Shown here: in pieces, positions 1 to 7,819 of the stretch
Layout of the letters: each line of letters begins with the position of its first letter
How positions within the stretch are numbered: position 1 is the first letter of the stretch
Assembly (NCBI GenBank): GCA_015066785.1
Contig: SVNT01000003.1
Coordinates: 150,871 to 214,870, forward strand
Length of the DNA stretch: 64,000 nucleotides
Reading direction: 5' to 3'
DNA from: Ruminococcus sp.
Lineage (GTDB): Bacteria; Bacillota; Clostridia; Oscillospirales; Ruminococcaceae
Translations under genes and position numbers: made by a program
The notes under the pieces: model-generated
Seen by the model: only the letters and a program-made list of their open reading frames with translations
Database searches by the model: none
What the model was told of the DNA's origin: nothing

Positions 1-274
1 TGTAAGCGCCAGCCTCGTCGGGAAGGTAAGTTATGCATTCACGCACCTTGTCAGGTGCTGTTATTATGCTGTGACCGTCAACCTCTGCGTCTCCCGATGT
101 TGCGTTGAGGAGCGTTGCAATCATTCGTATTGTCGTGGTTTTTCCTGCTCCGTTAGGGCCTATGAGAGCGAAGATATCTCCTTCTTCAATCTGAAAGGAA
201 ACATCTTCTGCGGCAAATTTTTCAGCCTTTGGGTATTTTTTTGAAAGTGATTTTACATCCAGAACTATGGCCAT
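1..274 (-). CDS. ABC transporter ATP-binding protein, N-terminal part (runs off left edge)
   Basis: The start codon (274-272) follows a GGAGGGAG ribosome site on the minus strand, and the reading frame stays open to the window edge, so only about 91 N-terminal residues are visible. They contain a canonical Walker A motif (GPNGAGKTT, about residues 38-46) after a beta-strand-rich start typical of ABC ATPases, with the DrrA/CcmA-like style of wording (MIATLLNATSGDAEVDG). It should power an ABC exporter at the cytoplasmic face of the membrane; the permease is presumably further left. It is divergent from the ATPase at 361 and has its own promoter. Substrate cannot be told. Confidence 0.9.
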   Translation of the reverse strand, partial: MAIVLDVKSLSKKYPKAEKFAAEDVSFQIEEGDIFALIGPNGAGKTTTIRMIATLLNATSGDAEVDGHSIITAPDKVRECITYLPDEAGAY

Positions 275-319
275 TTTTCTCCCTCCGTATGCATATAATC
301 AAAGTTTTGCAGCATATTA

Positions 320-348
320 AATATAGCACAAATTTACAGATAATGCAA
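320..348 (-). promoter_or_regulatory. Promoter of the leftmost ABC ATPase gene
   Basis: Minus strand TTGCAT (348-343), 17-bp spacer, TATATT (325-320). The -35 box lies just upstream of the ribosome site of the divergent gene at 361, so the two units share a very compact control region. Confidence 0.6.
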
Positions 349-360
349 CAGGAGAAAAAG

Positions 361-1035
361 ATGGGTTACATTGAGCTTATGAACATAAACAAGCGGTATT
401 TCCGTGGGGGAGAATATGTCGACGCAGTTCACGATATTTCGCTTTCCTTCGATAAGGGGGAGTTTGCCGCAATTACAGGGGCGTCGGGGTCGGGAAAATC
501 CACGCTTATGAATATGCTCGGTTGTATTGACTTTGCCGACAGCGGAAGATATATTCTCGACGGGACGGAGGTTTTTTCTCTCGGTGACAGGGAACTTTCC
601 GAAATACGCAACAAAAAAGTGGGATTTATATTTCAAGGTTTCAATCTTATAGGTGACCTCACTGCTCTTGAAAATGTCGAACTGCCGCTTATATACCGTG
701 GCGTTAACGAGAAAACACGGCGCAGGCTTTCTCTTTCTGCGCTTGAGCGTGTCGGTCTTGCAGAAAGAGTATCGCACCGCCCGTCCGAAATGTCGGGAGG
801 GCAGCAACAGCGTGTTGCAATTGCCCGTGCGCTTGCGGCGTCTCCGTCGCTTATACTTGCCGACGAGCCTACGGGGAACCTCGACCCTTCAAGCCGTGAC
901 GATGTCATAGGACTGCTGAAAAAGCTCAACACCGAGGGGAGTACAGTGGTAATCATCACGCACGACGAAGGTGTGGCGGCTTGCGCCGAAAGGGTGATAC
1001 GCATATCGGAAGGACGGGTTGTATCTGCAAAATAA
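361..1035 (+). CDS. ABC transporter ATP-binding protein, LolD/MacB type
   Basis: A 224-residue ATPase. The ATG at 361 follows AGGAG and gives the usual N-terminus of the family; an upstream in-frame extension to 229 has no ribosome site and is rejected. Visible motifs are Walker A (GASGSGKST), Q-loop (FQGFNL), signature (MSGGQQQ), Walker B (LILADEPTG) and the H-loop (ITHD). The subfamily powers FtsX/MacB-like permeases that export peptides or act on lipoproteins and envelope targets. No permease gene is next to it in this window, which is unusual for this subfamily: the downstream gene is convergent. It may serve a permease encoded elsewhere. Confidence 0.92.
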   Translation: MGYIELMNINKRYFRGGEYVDAVHDISLSFDKGEFAAITGASGSGKSTLMNMLGCIDFADSGRYILDGTEVFSLGDRELSEIRNKKVGFIFQGFNLIGDLTALENVELPLIYRGVNEKTRRRLSLSALERVGLAERVSHRPSEMSGGQQQRVAIARALAASPSLILADEPTGNLDPSSRDDVIGLLKKLNTEGSTVVIITHDEGVAACAERVIRISEGRVVSAK

Positions 1036-1076
1036 AAAAGCGTCGAAGGCGATTGACCTTCGACGCTTTGTGTTTA
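1036..1076. terminator. Bidirectional terminator
   Basis: Perfect stem AAAGCGTCGAAGG with a 7-base loop (stem arms within 1037-1069), flanked by A and T tracts, between the convergent ABC ATPase and decarboxylase beta-subunit genes. It can end transcription from both sides. Confidence 0.85.
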
Positions 1077-1078
1077 CT

Positions 1079-2248
1079 TTAGTGAGGGATAATGGAGAGG
1101 AGAATTCCGGCAGCAACTGCTGAACCGATAACACCTGCAACATTAGGTCCCATAGCGTGCATGAGGAGGAAGTTTGTGGGGTTAGCCTCAGCACCGACCT
1201 TCTGTGAGATACGAGCTGCCATAGGAACAGCCGATACACCGGCAGAACCGATGAGGGGGTTTACCTTTCCGCCTGTAGCAAGGTACATGAGCTTACCGAA
1301 GAGAACTCCGCAAGCAGTACCGATTGAGAATGCAACGAGTCCGAGGAGAACAACCTTTCCTGTTGCTGCGTTGAAACAGCTTGCAGCTGATGTTGTAGCA
1401 CCAACTGAAAGGCCGAGGAAGATTGTTATGATGTTCATAAGTGCGTTTGATGCAGTATCTACAAGTCTTGTACATACTCCGCTCTCTTTGAGGAGGTTAC
1501 CGAACATGAGCATACCTACGAGGGGAGCTGCTGACGGAATAAGGAGTGATACAACGAGTGTAACTGCGATGGGGAATATGATTTTTTCTGTCTTGGAAAC
1601 AGTTCTGAGCTGTCCCATAACAACCATACGCTCTTTCTTTGTTGTGAGGAGCTTCATTATAGGCGGCTGAATTACGGGAACAAGCGCCATGTATGAGTAA
1701 GCCGCAACTGCGATTGTACCTACTGAAAGTTCGAAAGGAATTCCGTTCCATGAACGGTTTGCGAGCATCTGTGATGAAACATAGATTGCTGTCGGACCGT
1801 CAGCACCACCGATGATTGCGATTGACGCACATTCGGGAGGTGTCATACCGAGCATAGCGGCACCGATGAATGCGAGGAAGATACCGCCCTGTGCAGCAGC
1901 ACCGAGGAGGAAGCTCTTCGGGTTGGCAATCAGCGGACCAAAGTCAGTCATACAGCCGATTCCGAGGAATATAAGCGGCGGGAAAAGCTCATGCTTTACG
2001 CCGAGATAAAGAACATCGAGAAGAACACCGCTTCCGTCAGTTGTGATTGCGAGATTTGCAAGCGGAAGGTTCGCAAGGAACATACCGAATGAGATAGGAA
2101 GAAGAAGGAGAGGCTCGTACTGCTTTTTGATAGCGAGGAACATGAAGAAGAACGAGAGGGCAATCATAGCGGCATTCTGCCATGTCATTGCCATAAGTCC
2201 TGATTCTTCCCACAGGCCTTTCATAGCCTCGAGAAATGTCTGTAACAT
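1079..2248 (-). CDS. Sodium ion-translocating decarboxylase, beta subunit
   Basis: A 389-residue polytopic membrane protein of the OadB/GcdB/MmdB family, which couples decarboxylation of a carboxybiotin to outward Na+ transport. The family-specific stretches YEPLLLLPI and GGADGPTAIY are visible, along with many hydrophobic helices. The ATG at 2248 follows AAGGGG. It lies 24 bp downstream of the gamma-subunit gene in one operon. The carboxyltransferase alpha subunit and the biotin carrier are not in this window, so the substrate (oxaloacetate, methylmalonyl-CoA or glutaconyl-CoA) cannot be assigned from sequence. Confidence 0.95.
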   Translation of the reverse strand: MLQTFLEAMKGLWEESGLMAMTWQNAAMIALSFFFMFLAIKKQYEPLLLLPISFGMFLANLPLANLAITTDGSGVLLDVLYLGVKHELFPPLIFLGIGCMTDFGPLIANPKSFLLGAAAQGGIFLAFIGAAMLGMTPPECASIAIIGGADGPTAIYVSSQMLANRSWNGIPFELSVGTIAVAAYSYMALVPVIQPPIMKLLTTKKERMVVMGQLRTVSKTEKIIFPIAVTLVVSLLIPSAAPLVGMLMFGNLLKESGVCTRLVDTASNALMNIITIFLGLSVGATTSAASCFNAATGKVVLLGLVAFSIGTACGVLFGKLMYLATGGKVNPLIGSAGVSAVPMAARISQKVGAEANPTNFLLMHAMGPNVAGVIGSAVAAGILLSIIPH

Positions 2249-2272
2249 AATAGATAACCCCTTTGTAATTAA

Positions 2273-2671
2273 TTAGAATGCTGCGGTGTTTTCGTGGAGC
2301 CCTGCCATAGCCCATACGGGTCTTTCGTTGGTTCTGGAGGTTCTCTTTATCGAGCGTACAGCATATTTTTTGCCGTCTGCTGCTGACATAGCCGCTACCG
2401 CTGCGGCAATTACTGCGATAACTTCATCGCTTATTCCGTCACTCATTGTTGAGGAGGTATTGGAAGACGAAGTGCTTGCTACTGATTTTGTGTCAGTTTT
2501 TTTTTTATCGTTTCCGCCGTCTTTTCCGCCTTTGTTGAAAGCTGTAACAATCTTTCCGAGTAGGGCAAAGAATATTACAAGGAAAAGAAGTATAAGGAAT
2601 ACGATAGAAAAGCCGACAAGAATTATTGGTAAACATTCTTCAACCGGCATATACTTGAAAAAGAAATCCAT
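2273..2671 (-). CDS. Sodium-pump decarboxylase gamma subunit (OadG family)
   Basis: A 132-residue small membrane protein with a single N-terminal transmembrane helix (about residues 14-38), a Lys/Gly/Asp/Ser-rich linker and a conserved C-terminal half (IAVIAAAVAAMSA, then RSIKRTSR and WAMAGLHEN). This architecture is typical of OadG-like gamma subunits, which hold the soluble carboxyltransferase on the beta subunit. The start follows CGGAGG. It is the first gene of the two-gene operon and lies right behind a clear promoter. Confidence 0.85.
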   Translation of the reverse strand: MDFFFKYMPVEECLPIILVGFSIVFLILLFLVIFFALLGKIVTAFNKGGKDGGNDKKKTDTKSVASTSSSNTSSTMSDGISDEVIAVIAAAVAAMSAADGKKYAVRSIKRTSRTNERPVWAMAGLHENTAAF

Positions 2672-2703
2672 ACAAATTACCTCCGAAAATAAAAACTAAA
2701 ACA

Positions 2704-2732
2704 ATTATAACCTATTTCAAAACAAAATGCAA
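2704..2732 (-). promoter_or_regulatory. Promoter of the decarboxylase gamma-beta operon
   Basis: Minus strand TTGCAT (2732-2727), 17-bp spacer, TATAAT (2709-2704), with AT-rich sequence upstream. It leaves a leader of about 30 bases before the gamma-subunit start. Confidence 0.7.
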
Positions 2733-2783
2733 GAATAATATTATTAATTTAACAATTTATTTATCATATTTCGTCAAAAAATA

Positions 2784-2820
2784 AAAAGCGGGGAATTTGT
2801 TGTAAAATTCTCCGCTTTTA
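2784..2820 (-). terminator. Terminator of the gene at 2825-3394
   Basis: On the minus strand a stem of AAAAGCGG(A/G)GAATTT type with a 5-base loop, followed by a T-rich run, just after the stop codon at 2825. Confidence 0.8.
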
Positions 2821-2824
2821 TGTA

Positions 2825-3394
2825 TTAATATACCATTTCTTCGAGGAGCCATTTCTCTCCCGATTTTACCATTTTCATTCTGAGTTCTTCGGTGCCGCCG
2901 TTCTTGAGGGGGACAGTCACGATTACATCTGCGGATTTCGAGGATACATTGGCAACCGCCACTGTGTATGTTGAAAAATCCTTGTTGTAGCTTGTGTCTG
3001 TCGGTGCGATTGTTTTGCACAACACTCCGTTATGGTCGAAGTAGCGGGGACTTCCGTTTACTTCCGATGAAAGTATCATCTGTGCCGTTACGGGAGTGTA
3101 CGTGTTGTTTATAAGCGTTTCAAGCTGGCTGTATGATGAAAATACCGTTGTTGCGCAGGGAACGGTTCCTTCGGGGTAGTCGTCATAACTGAACTCCGCC
3201 TCGGATTTGGGAGGCAACTGTGCTATCTTGTAATATGTAACTGCGTCGAAGTTGGATTCGACAAGGGGAATAGCCGCCTCAAGCACCTTTGAGGGATTTC
3301 CCGATGAGGTCGCTATGATTATCACCATCGCAAGAAGAATAAGCACCGTCGGAACGATAATCAGAATTTTTGATATCATCGAAGTTTTTTTCAT
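2825..3394 (-). CDS. Membrane-anchored extracytoplasmic protein, unknown function
   Basis: A 189-residue protein. The ATG at 3394 follows GAAAGGAAG; the in-frame extension to 3427 is rejected because it would start inside the promoter leader. One hydrophobic helix (about residues 9-31) is followed by an extracytoplasmic domain of about 155 residues ending in beta-rich sequence (VIVTVPLKNGG, EKWLLEE). The closing lines up with small alpha/beta folds of the NTF2 or IseA kind, but this is only an impression. It is a single-gene unit with its own consensus promoter and terminator; the promoter is flanked by a long dyad (see 3411-3449). Confidence 0.75.
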   Translation of the reverse strand: MKKTSMISKILIIVPTVLILLAMVIIIATSSGNPSKVLEAAIPLVESNFDAVTYYKIAQLPPKSEAEFSYDDYPEGTVPCATTVFSSYSQLETLINNTYTPVTAQMILSSEVNGSPRYFDHNGVLCKTIAPTDTSYNKDFSTYTVAVANVSSKSADVIVTVPLKNGGTEELRMKMVKSGEKWLLEEMVY

Positions 3395-3410
3395 TTCAGA
3401 CTTCCTTTCG

Positions 3411-3449
3411 GTCGGATAATTTATCACAGATAATTATATATTATCCGAC
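3411..3449. promoter_or_regulatory. 10-bp inverted repeat across the promoter of the gene at 2825-3394
   Basis: Perfect 10-base arms GTCGGATAAT (3411-3420) and ATTATCCGAC (3440-3449) separated by 19 bases. One arm sits in the -35/-10 spacer and the other at about +6 to +15 of the minus-strand transcript, an arrangement typical of a repressor operator. A leader hairpin is the alternative. Confidence 0.5.
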
Positions 3450-3461
3450 AGGATTTGTCAA
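3433..3461 (-). promoter_or_regulatory. Consensus promoter of the gene at 2825-3394
   Basis: Minus strand TTGACA (3461-3456), 17-bp spacer, TATAAT (3438-3433): a perfect sigma-A consensus. The -35 box overlaps the stop codon of the upstream flippase gene. Confidence 0.8.
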
Positions 3462-4933
3462 TCCGCAAAGCGTCTTAACAGCTTTGTCGAAATGAAATAT
3501 ACCGTAACGCATATAAACGCCGTAAGAGCGAGCGAAAAAATCCCCTGAAACGAAACAACGCCCTTTATCATAAGAGAGAGCTGTATTCCCGCTGTGACGG
3601 AAAGGCAGGGAATGAGTATGTTGTCCGTCAGCGAAAATTTCAGCCCGATTTCCTTGTGCACGACGAATATCCGTGCTATGTTGCAGGCAATGTTGCTTGC
3701 AAAGTATGAAACCACAATTCCGTAAAAGCCGATGAGCCGCACGAATATCAGCACGCAGGAAATCCGTATTATGTATTCCGCCGCAGAGTTCAGCGTCGAG
3801 AAGTTCTGTTTTCCCAGCCCCTTCAGTATGCCTTCGAGTATAAGCTCAAGATATATGAACGGTATCACGGGGCAGAGGGTTTTGAGTGCAGTCGCCACCA
3901 GAGGATTGTCGGAGGTCAGTGCGGCGATTTCCTCCCCGAAGGTGAAGATGAACGACGCCGAAAGCAACGCCACCGATATTCCGTTTGATATTGCGTCGCA
4001 GGAGATTTTCCGCACCTTTGCGATGTTTTTTGAGGAGGTTTCCCTTGCGATTTCGGGAATGAGTATGCAGGAAAGACTTTGCAGTATCACCGACGGAAAA
4101 TACAGTACGGGCATTATTATTCCTTCGAATATTCCGTATTCTCCGAGTGCGGTTGATGAGGAACCGCTGAAATTCATGAGAGTTATCGGCACCAGCGCCT
4201 CATTTGCACCGGAAAGCAGTACAAAGCTGTATGCGCTTGCGACAATGGGGAGTATCGCACGGACAAATCCGAAAAACGACGGAATTACCGCAGTTTTATC
4301 GGGCGTCGGATTTCTTGACGCCGCATAGGAAATGCAAAGGTACGCACAGCTAGCGACTTCTCCGATAATCACGCTTACGGCAACGGCTGTGAGTGTGTCG
4401 GAATATCCTTTCGACAGAATGAACTGCGTGAATATCACAAGCACGACAGCCTTTGCGATAAACTCAATCAGCTCCGAAATGCAGGGAATTGACACCTTTC
4501 TTCTTGCGTGGAAATACCCCTTTACGCAGGCTCCCGTAACGGCAAGCGGCAGCGATAGTGCCATTATCCGTATGCCTGTCGATGCAGAGGAATATCCGTC
4601 GAAATACCCCGCTATGCTGTCGGCGAGGAAAAAGCAGACTACCGAGAAGACCGTGCTGAGCGAAATTCCGAAGAACAGGCAGTACAGCATTATTTTTTCG
4701 CAGTTTCCGTTGCCACCTATTTCTTCGGAAATAAAACGGCTGGAATATGCAAAGCTGTTTCCGCCCGCAAGCGAGAGCGCAAGGCAGTAAAATGATGAAA
4801 TCAGCGAGAGTATTCCGACTTCGCTTTCGCCTAATTTACGGGTGATGAATATGTTCAGCAATAATCCGAAAAGCTGAAGTACAAGGGATACCGCAGTGAG
4901 TATTGCGGTATCACGGGTGATTTTACGCTCCAT
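3458..4933 (-). CDS. MOP-superfamily flippase, SpoVB/MurJ-like polysaccharide exporter
   Basis: A 491-residue protein with about 12-14 hydrophobic helices. The ATG at 4933 follows GCAGGAGG; the extension to 4975 is rejected. The N-terminus (RDTAILTAVSLVLQLFGLL) and the helix pattern match the polysaccharide synthesis/stage V sporulation protein B branch of the MOP superfamily. Such proteins flip lipid-linked saccharides (for spore cortex, capsule or peptidoglycan precursors) across the membrane. It stands alone in its transcription unit, so the lipid-linked substrate is unknown. A sporulation role is possible but not shown. Confidence 0.85.
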   Translation of the reverse strand: MERKITRDTAILTAVSLVLQLFGLLLNIFITRKLGESEVGILSLISSFYCLALSLAGGNSFAYSSRFISEEIGGNGNCEKIMLYCLFFGISLSTVFSVVCFFLADSIAGYFDGYSSASTGIRIMALSLPLAVTGACVKGYFHARRKVSIPCISELIEFIAKAVVLVIFTQFILSKGYSDTLTAVAVSVIIGEVASCAYLCISYAASRNPTPDKTAVIPSFFGFVRAILPIVASAYSFVLLSGANEALVPITLMNFSGSSSTALGEYGIFEGIIMPVLYFPSVILQSLSCILIPEIARETSSKNIAKVRKISCDAISNGISVALLSASFIFTFGEEIAALTSDNPLVATALKTLCPVIPFIYLELILEGILKGLGKQNFSTLNSAAEYIIRISCVLIFVRLIGFYGIVVSYFASNIACNIARIFVVHKEIGLKFSLTDNILIPCLSVTAGIQLSLMIKGVVSFQGIFSLALTAFICVTVYFISTKLLRRFAD

Positions 4934-4989
4934 AAAACCTCCTGCGACAAAATGATTAGTACAGTTTATTCGCAAACGGTAAATTTATG

Positions 4990-5018
4990 TTGCTATTTTC
5001 GGAAAATATGTATATAAT
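4990..5018 (+). promoter_or_regulatory. Promoter of the M42 peptidase operon
   Basis: TTGCTA (4990-4995), 17-bp spacer, TATAAT (5013-5018). The leader that follows contains a small GTTGCC-tcac-GGCAAC hairpin (5057-5072) directly before the ribosome site. Confidence 0.65.
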
Positions 5019-5087
5019 TAATGTGTATGTTTTCTGAAACTATAAAACAGATATTTGTTGCCTCACGGCAACGGAACGGAGTTTTCT

Positions 5088-6092
5088 ATGAATATAACGA
5101 AATGCCTTGAACAGTTATCCTCTGCCACGGGAGTGAGCGGAGAAGAAAAGAATGCCTGCGATACAGCACTTAAAATGCTGAAGAAATATGACAGTAACGC
5201 ATTTGTGAAAAACGGCTCTGTCATCGGAAAAATCGGCAAGGGAAAAACAACGGTACTCCTCGATGCGCATATCGACCAGGTAGGTCTTATTGTGACATAT
5301 ATCACGGATGACGGTTTTATCAAAGTCTCGAATTGCGGAGGGATAGACCGCAGACTTCTTCCTGCGCAGAGGGTTAAAATCCACGGGAAGAAAACTATTG
5401 ACGGAGTTATTGTTTCCACGCCTCCACATCTTGCAGATGATGACAGCAAGGCTATGAAGTGGACGGACGTTATGATTGATACAGGGTACACAGGCGACGA
5501 GCTTCGTGAAATCGTATCACTCGGTGACAGAATTACATTTGTGGGAGAGTTTGAAAAGCTCCTCGGTGACAGGGTTACAGGTGTTGCAATGGACGACCGC
5601 AGCGGCGTTGCGGCAATCCTCTATGCACTTTCGCTTATAGACGCCGAAAAGCTCGGCTGTACAGTTGCGGTGCTTTTTTCATCGCAGGAGGAAGTCGGTG
5701 AAAGAGGCGCAAAAACTGCCGCTTTCGGAATAAATCCCGATATTGCACTTGCTGTTGATGTCAGCTTTGCATATGCTGTCGGCGAAAAGGAAGAAAAATG
5801 CGGTAAGCTCGGCGAAGGCGTCATGATAGGAATTGCACCGACTCTCGACCGTGAGCTTTATGAAGAACTCACAGCACTCGCAAAGAAAAAGAAGATACCA
5901 TATCAAATAGAGGTAATGTCGGGGCAGACGGGAACAAACGCAGACCAGTTCTCCGTGAACCGTGAGGGTGCGTCGGCAGTTACGCTGTCAATACCGCTGA
6001 GGTATATGCACACTCCCGTTGAAATTGTCGACATCAACGACATAAAGGCTACGGGAAAGCTCATTGCGGAATATGTCAGAGGGGTGAAGTAA
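5088..6092 (+). CDS. M42 family metallopeptidase (aminopeptidase), copy 1
   Basis: A 334-residue cytoplasmic di-metal aminopeptidase of the M42 (FrvX/PepA-type) family. Metal and catalytic signatures are LLDAHIDQVG, AMDDRSGVA, SSQEEVGERG and the closing YMHTPVE. The ATG at 5088 follows CGGAG; a TTG extension to 5055 lies inside the leader hairpin and is rejected. It probably trims peptides for amino-acid supply. It is followed after one base by a second, diverged M42 gene, so the two may form a mixed complex or have different specificity. Confidence 0.93.
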   Translation: MNITKCLEQLSSATGVSGEEKNACDTALKMLKKYDSNAFVKNGSVIGKIGKGKTTVLLDAHIDQVGLIVTYITDDGFIKVSNCGGIDRRLLPAQRVKIHGKKTIDGVIVSTPPHLADDDSKAMKWTDVMIDTGYTGDELREIVSLGDRITFVGEFEKLLGDRVTGVAMDDRSGVAAILYALSLIDAEKLGCTVAVLFSSQEEVGERGAKTAAFGINPDIALAVDVSFAYAVGEKEEKCGKLGEGVMIGIAPTLDRELYEELTALAKKKKIPYQIEVMSGQTGTNADQFSVNREGASAVTLSIPLRYMHTPVEIVDINDIKATGKLIAEYVRGVK

Positions 6093-6093
6093 T

Positions 6094-7104
6094 ATGCTCA
6101 GGGAACTTTGTCTTTTGAACGGCACATCGGGAGATGAAAAAGCCGTAAGAGAATACATTATCAGAAAGATTGACGGTCACTGCGAATGGAGAGTGGACAG
6201 ACTCGGAAACCTTATCGCAGAGAAGAAAGGTCTTAAAAAGCCGAAAAGCAGGATTATGGTTGCGGCTCATATGGACGAGGTGGGCTTTATCATCACGGCG
6301 ATAAAGTCGGACGGTACGCTTTCGTTTTCTTCGGTGGGAGGGGTTGACCCTTCCGTTGCAATCGGGCGTCAGGTAACTGTCGGAAAGGCAGGAATTGTCG
6401 GCGTTATCGGTTCTCCTGCGGTGCATAATCTTACCGCTGACGAAAAGGAAACCGCACCGAAGTTCTCGGGACTTTATATCGACATAGGCGCAAAGGACAG
6501 GGCAGAGGCCGAAAAGCTGATTTCTCTCGGTGAAACTGCGTATTTCAGGAGTGAATATACAACTCTCGGCAAAAACGGAATATGCTCAAAGGCTATTGAC
6601 GACAGAGCGGGTTGTCAGATTATGATTGATATGATAACTTCGCAGATTCCCTATGATGTGACATTTGTTTTCACCGTGCAGGAGGAAGTCGGCACAAGAG
6701 GGGCAAAGACGGCGGCGTTTTCGGTAGCACCAGATTTCGCTGTTGTGCTTGAAACGACAACTGCGGCGGATATACCCTCGGCAGACGGAGAAAAGCGTGT
6801 CTGCGAGCTTGGTAAGGGCGCAGTAGTGTCATATATGGACAGAGCGACGGTGTACGACAGAGAACTCTATAAGCTCGCATTCGATATTGCGGCAAAGAAG
6901 AAAATTCCCGTGCAGACAAAGACAATGGTTGCAGGCGGAAACGACAGCGGCGCAATTCATACCTCGGGCGAGGGTGTGCGTACGCTTGCGATTTCGGCAC
7001 CGTGCAGATATCTTCATTCCCCCTCATGCGTTGTGGACAAGAGGGATATTACAGCCTGCGCAAAGCTGGCGGAGGCGGTAATCGCCGAACTCGGAAAGCT
7101 ATGA
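6094..7104 (+). CDS. M42 family metallopeptidase (aminopeptidase), copy 2
   Basis: A 336-residue paralogue of the preceding peptidase. Motifs are VAAHMDEVG, AIDDRAG, TVQEEVGTRG, VLETT and YLHSPS, which provide the His, Asp and Glu ligands of the di-metal centre and the catalytic Glu. It starts one base after the stop of copy 1, with GAGGGGTGA as ribosome site, and its stop overlaps the next start (ATGA). The two proteins share the fold motifs but differ through most of their length, which suggests an old duplication. Confidence 0.93.
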   Translation: MLRELCLLNGTSGDEKAVREYIIRKIDGHCEWRVDRLGNLIAEKKGLKKPKSRIMVAAHMDEVGFIITAIKSDGTLSFSSVGGVDPSVAIGRQVTVGKAGIVGVIGSPAVHNLTADEKETAPKFSGLYIDIGAKDRAEAEKLISLGETAYFRSEYTTLGKNGICSKAIDDRAGCQIMIDMITSQIPYDVTFVFTVQEEVGTRGAKTAAFSVAPDFAVVLETTTAADIPSADGEKRVCELGKGAVVSYMDRATVYDRELYKLAFDIAAKKKIPVQTKTMVAGGNDSGAIHTSGEGVRTLAISAPCRYLHSPSCVVDKRDITACAKLAEAVIAELGKL

Positions 7105-7802
7105 TAAAGCAGGTTGACGGCGTTGCGGAAATCCTGCGTGACGACAGCTATTATTCACGGAAAATCCGTGCTCATCACAGGGCGTACGGCGGCAGTTATG
7201 ATTTTATGCGTTTTTACGAAGTCGACGATGGTGCAGTCGGAATATTCAACTCGCACATGACAGTTTCGGTCGGTGAAAATTCCGATTACGAGGAGCTTTC
7301 ACGGTTTATCGCACTCAATTCCCCGTATGAGATAGAATTGCCTCTGTCGGCGGCGGAAAAAATACCGCACGATGATTACGACGAGGTTGAAAGAACGCTT
7401 TTCCGTTTCGTTTCGGGTGAGTATGATGACAGCGAAGAGGTGAATGAAAATCCGAAACTCGACGATGTCTTCGGGATAATCGCCGACAGCTTCAATCTTC
7501 GGGAATGCTACGATATGTGGCTGACGGATACCTCGCACCGCATAAGGCACGGGGTGTCGCAGGTATTCCTGATGGGGAAGACGACGGCGACTATGCATTT
7601 CTGCGAAAACGGAACGGCTTTCTTCGGGCAGATTGCAACCGCACCCGAAGAGCGTGGCAAGGGCAAGGCACGGCAGTTGTTGTACAGGCTTGCCGCAAGG
7701 TACGAAAGGGCAGAGCTTTTCGCCAAAAACGAGCGTGTCAGCTTTTACAGCGGAATAGGATTTATTCCTGTATACAAGGACAAGCTGTTGGTAAGAAAAT
7801 AA
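7101..7802 (+). CDS. GNAT-like acetyltransferase
   Basis: A 233-residue protein whose ATG overlaps the stop of the upstream peptidase (ATGA at 7101), so it is translationally coupled. The C-terminal third resembles a GNAT core: ATAPEERGKGKARQLLYRL matches motif A (acetyl-CoA pyrophosphate loop, E-R-G-K-G-K-A), then FYSGIGF near the end. The N-terminal 140 residues are unlike common GNAT sequences and may bind the substrate. The position between peptidases and a PLP enzyme hints at amino-acid or peptide modification. Confidence 0.75.
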   Translation: MIKQVDGVAEILRDDSYYSRKIRAHHRAYGGSYDFMRFYEVDDGAVGIFNSHMTVSVGENSDYEELSRFIALNSPYEIELPLSAAEKIPHDDYDEVERTLFRFVSGEYDDSEEVNENPKLDDVFGIIADSFNLRECYDMWLTDTSHRIRHGVSQVFLMGKTTATMHFCENGTAFFGQIATAPEERGKGKARQLLYRLAARYERAELFAKNERVSFYSGIGFIPVYKDKLLVRK

Positions 7803-7819
7803 AACAATAAGGAGAAATT

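Noticed and set aside
229..360. Longer N-terminus for the ABC ATPase
   Set aside because: It would cross the promoter of the divergent gene and has no ribosome site; ATG at 361 has AGGAG.
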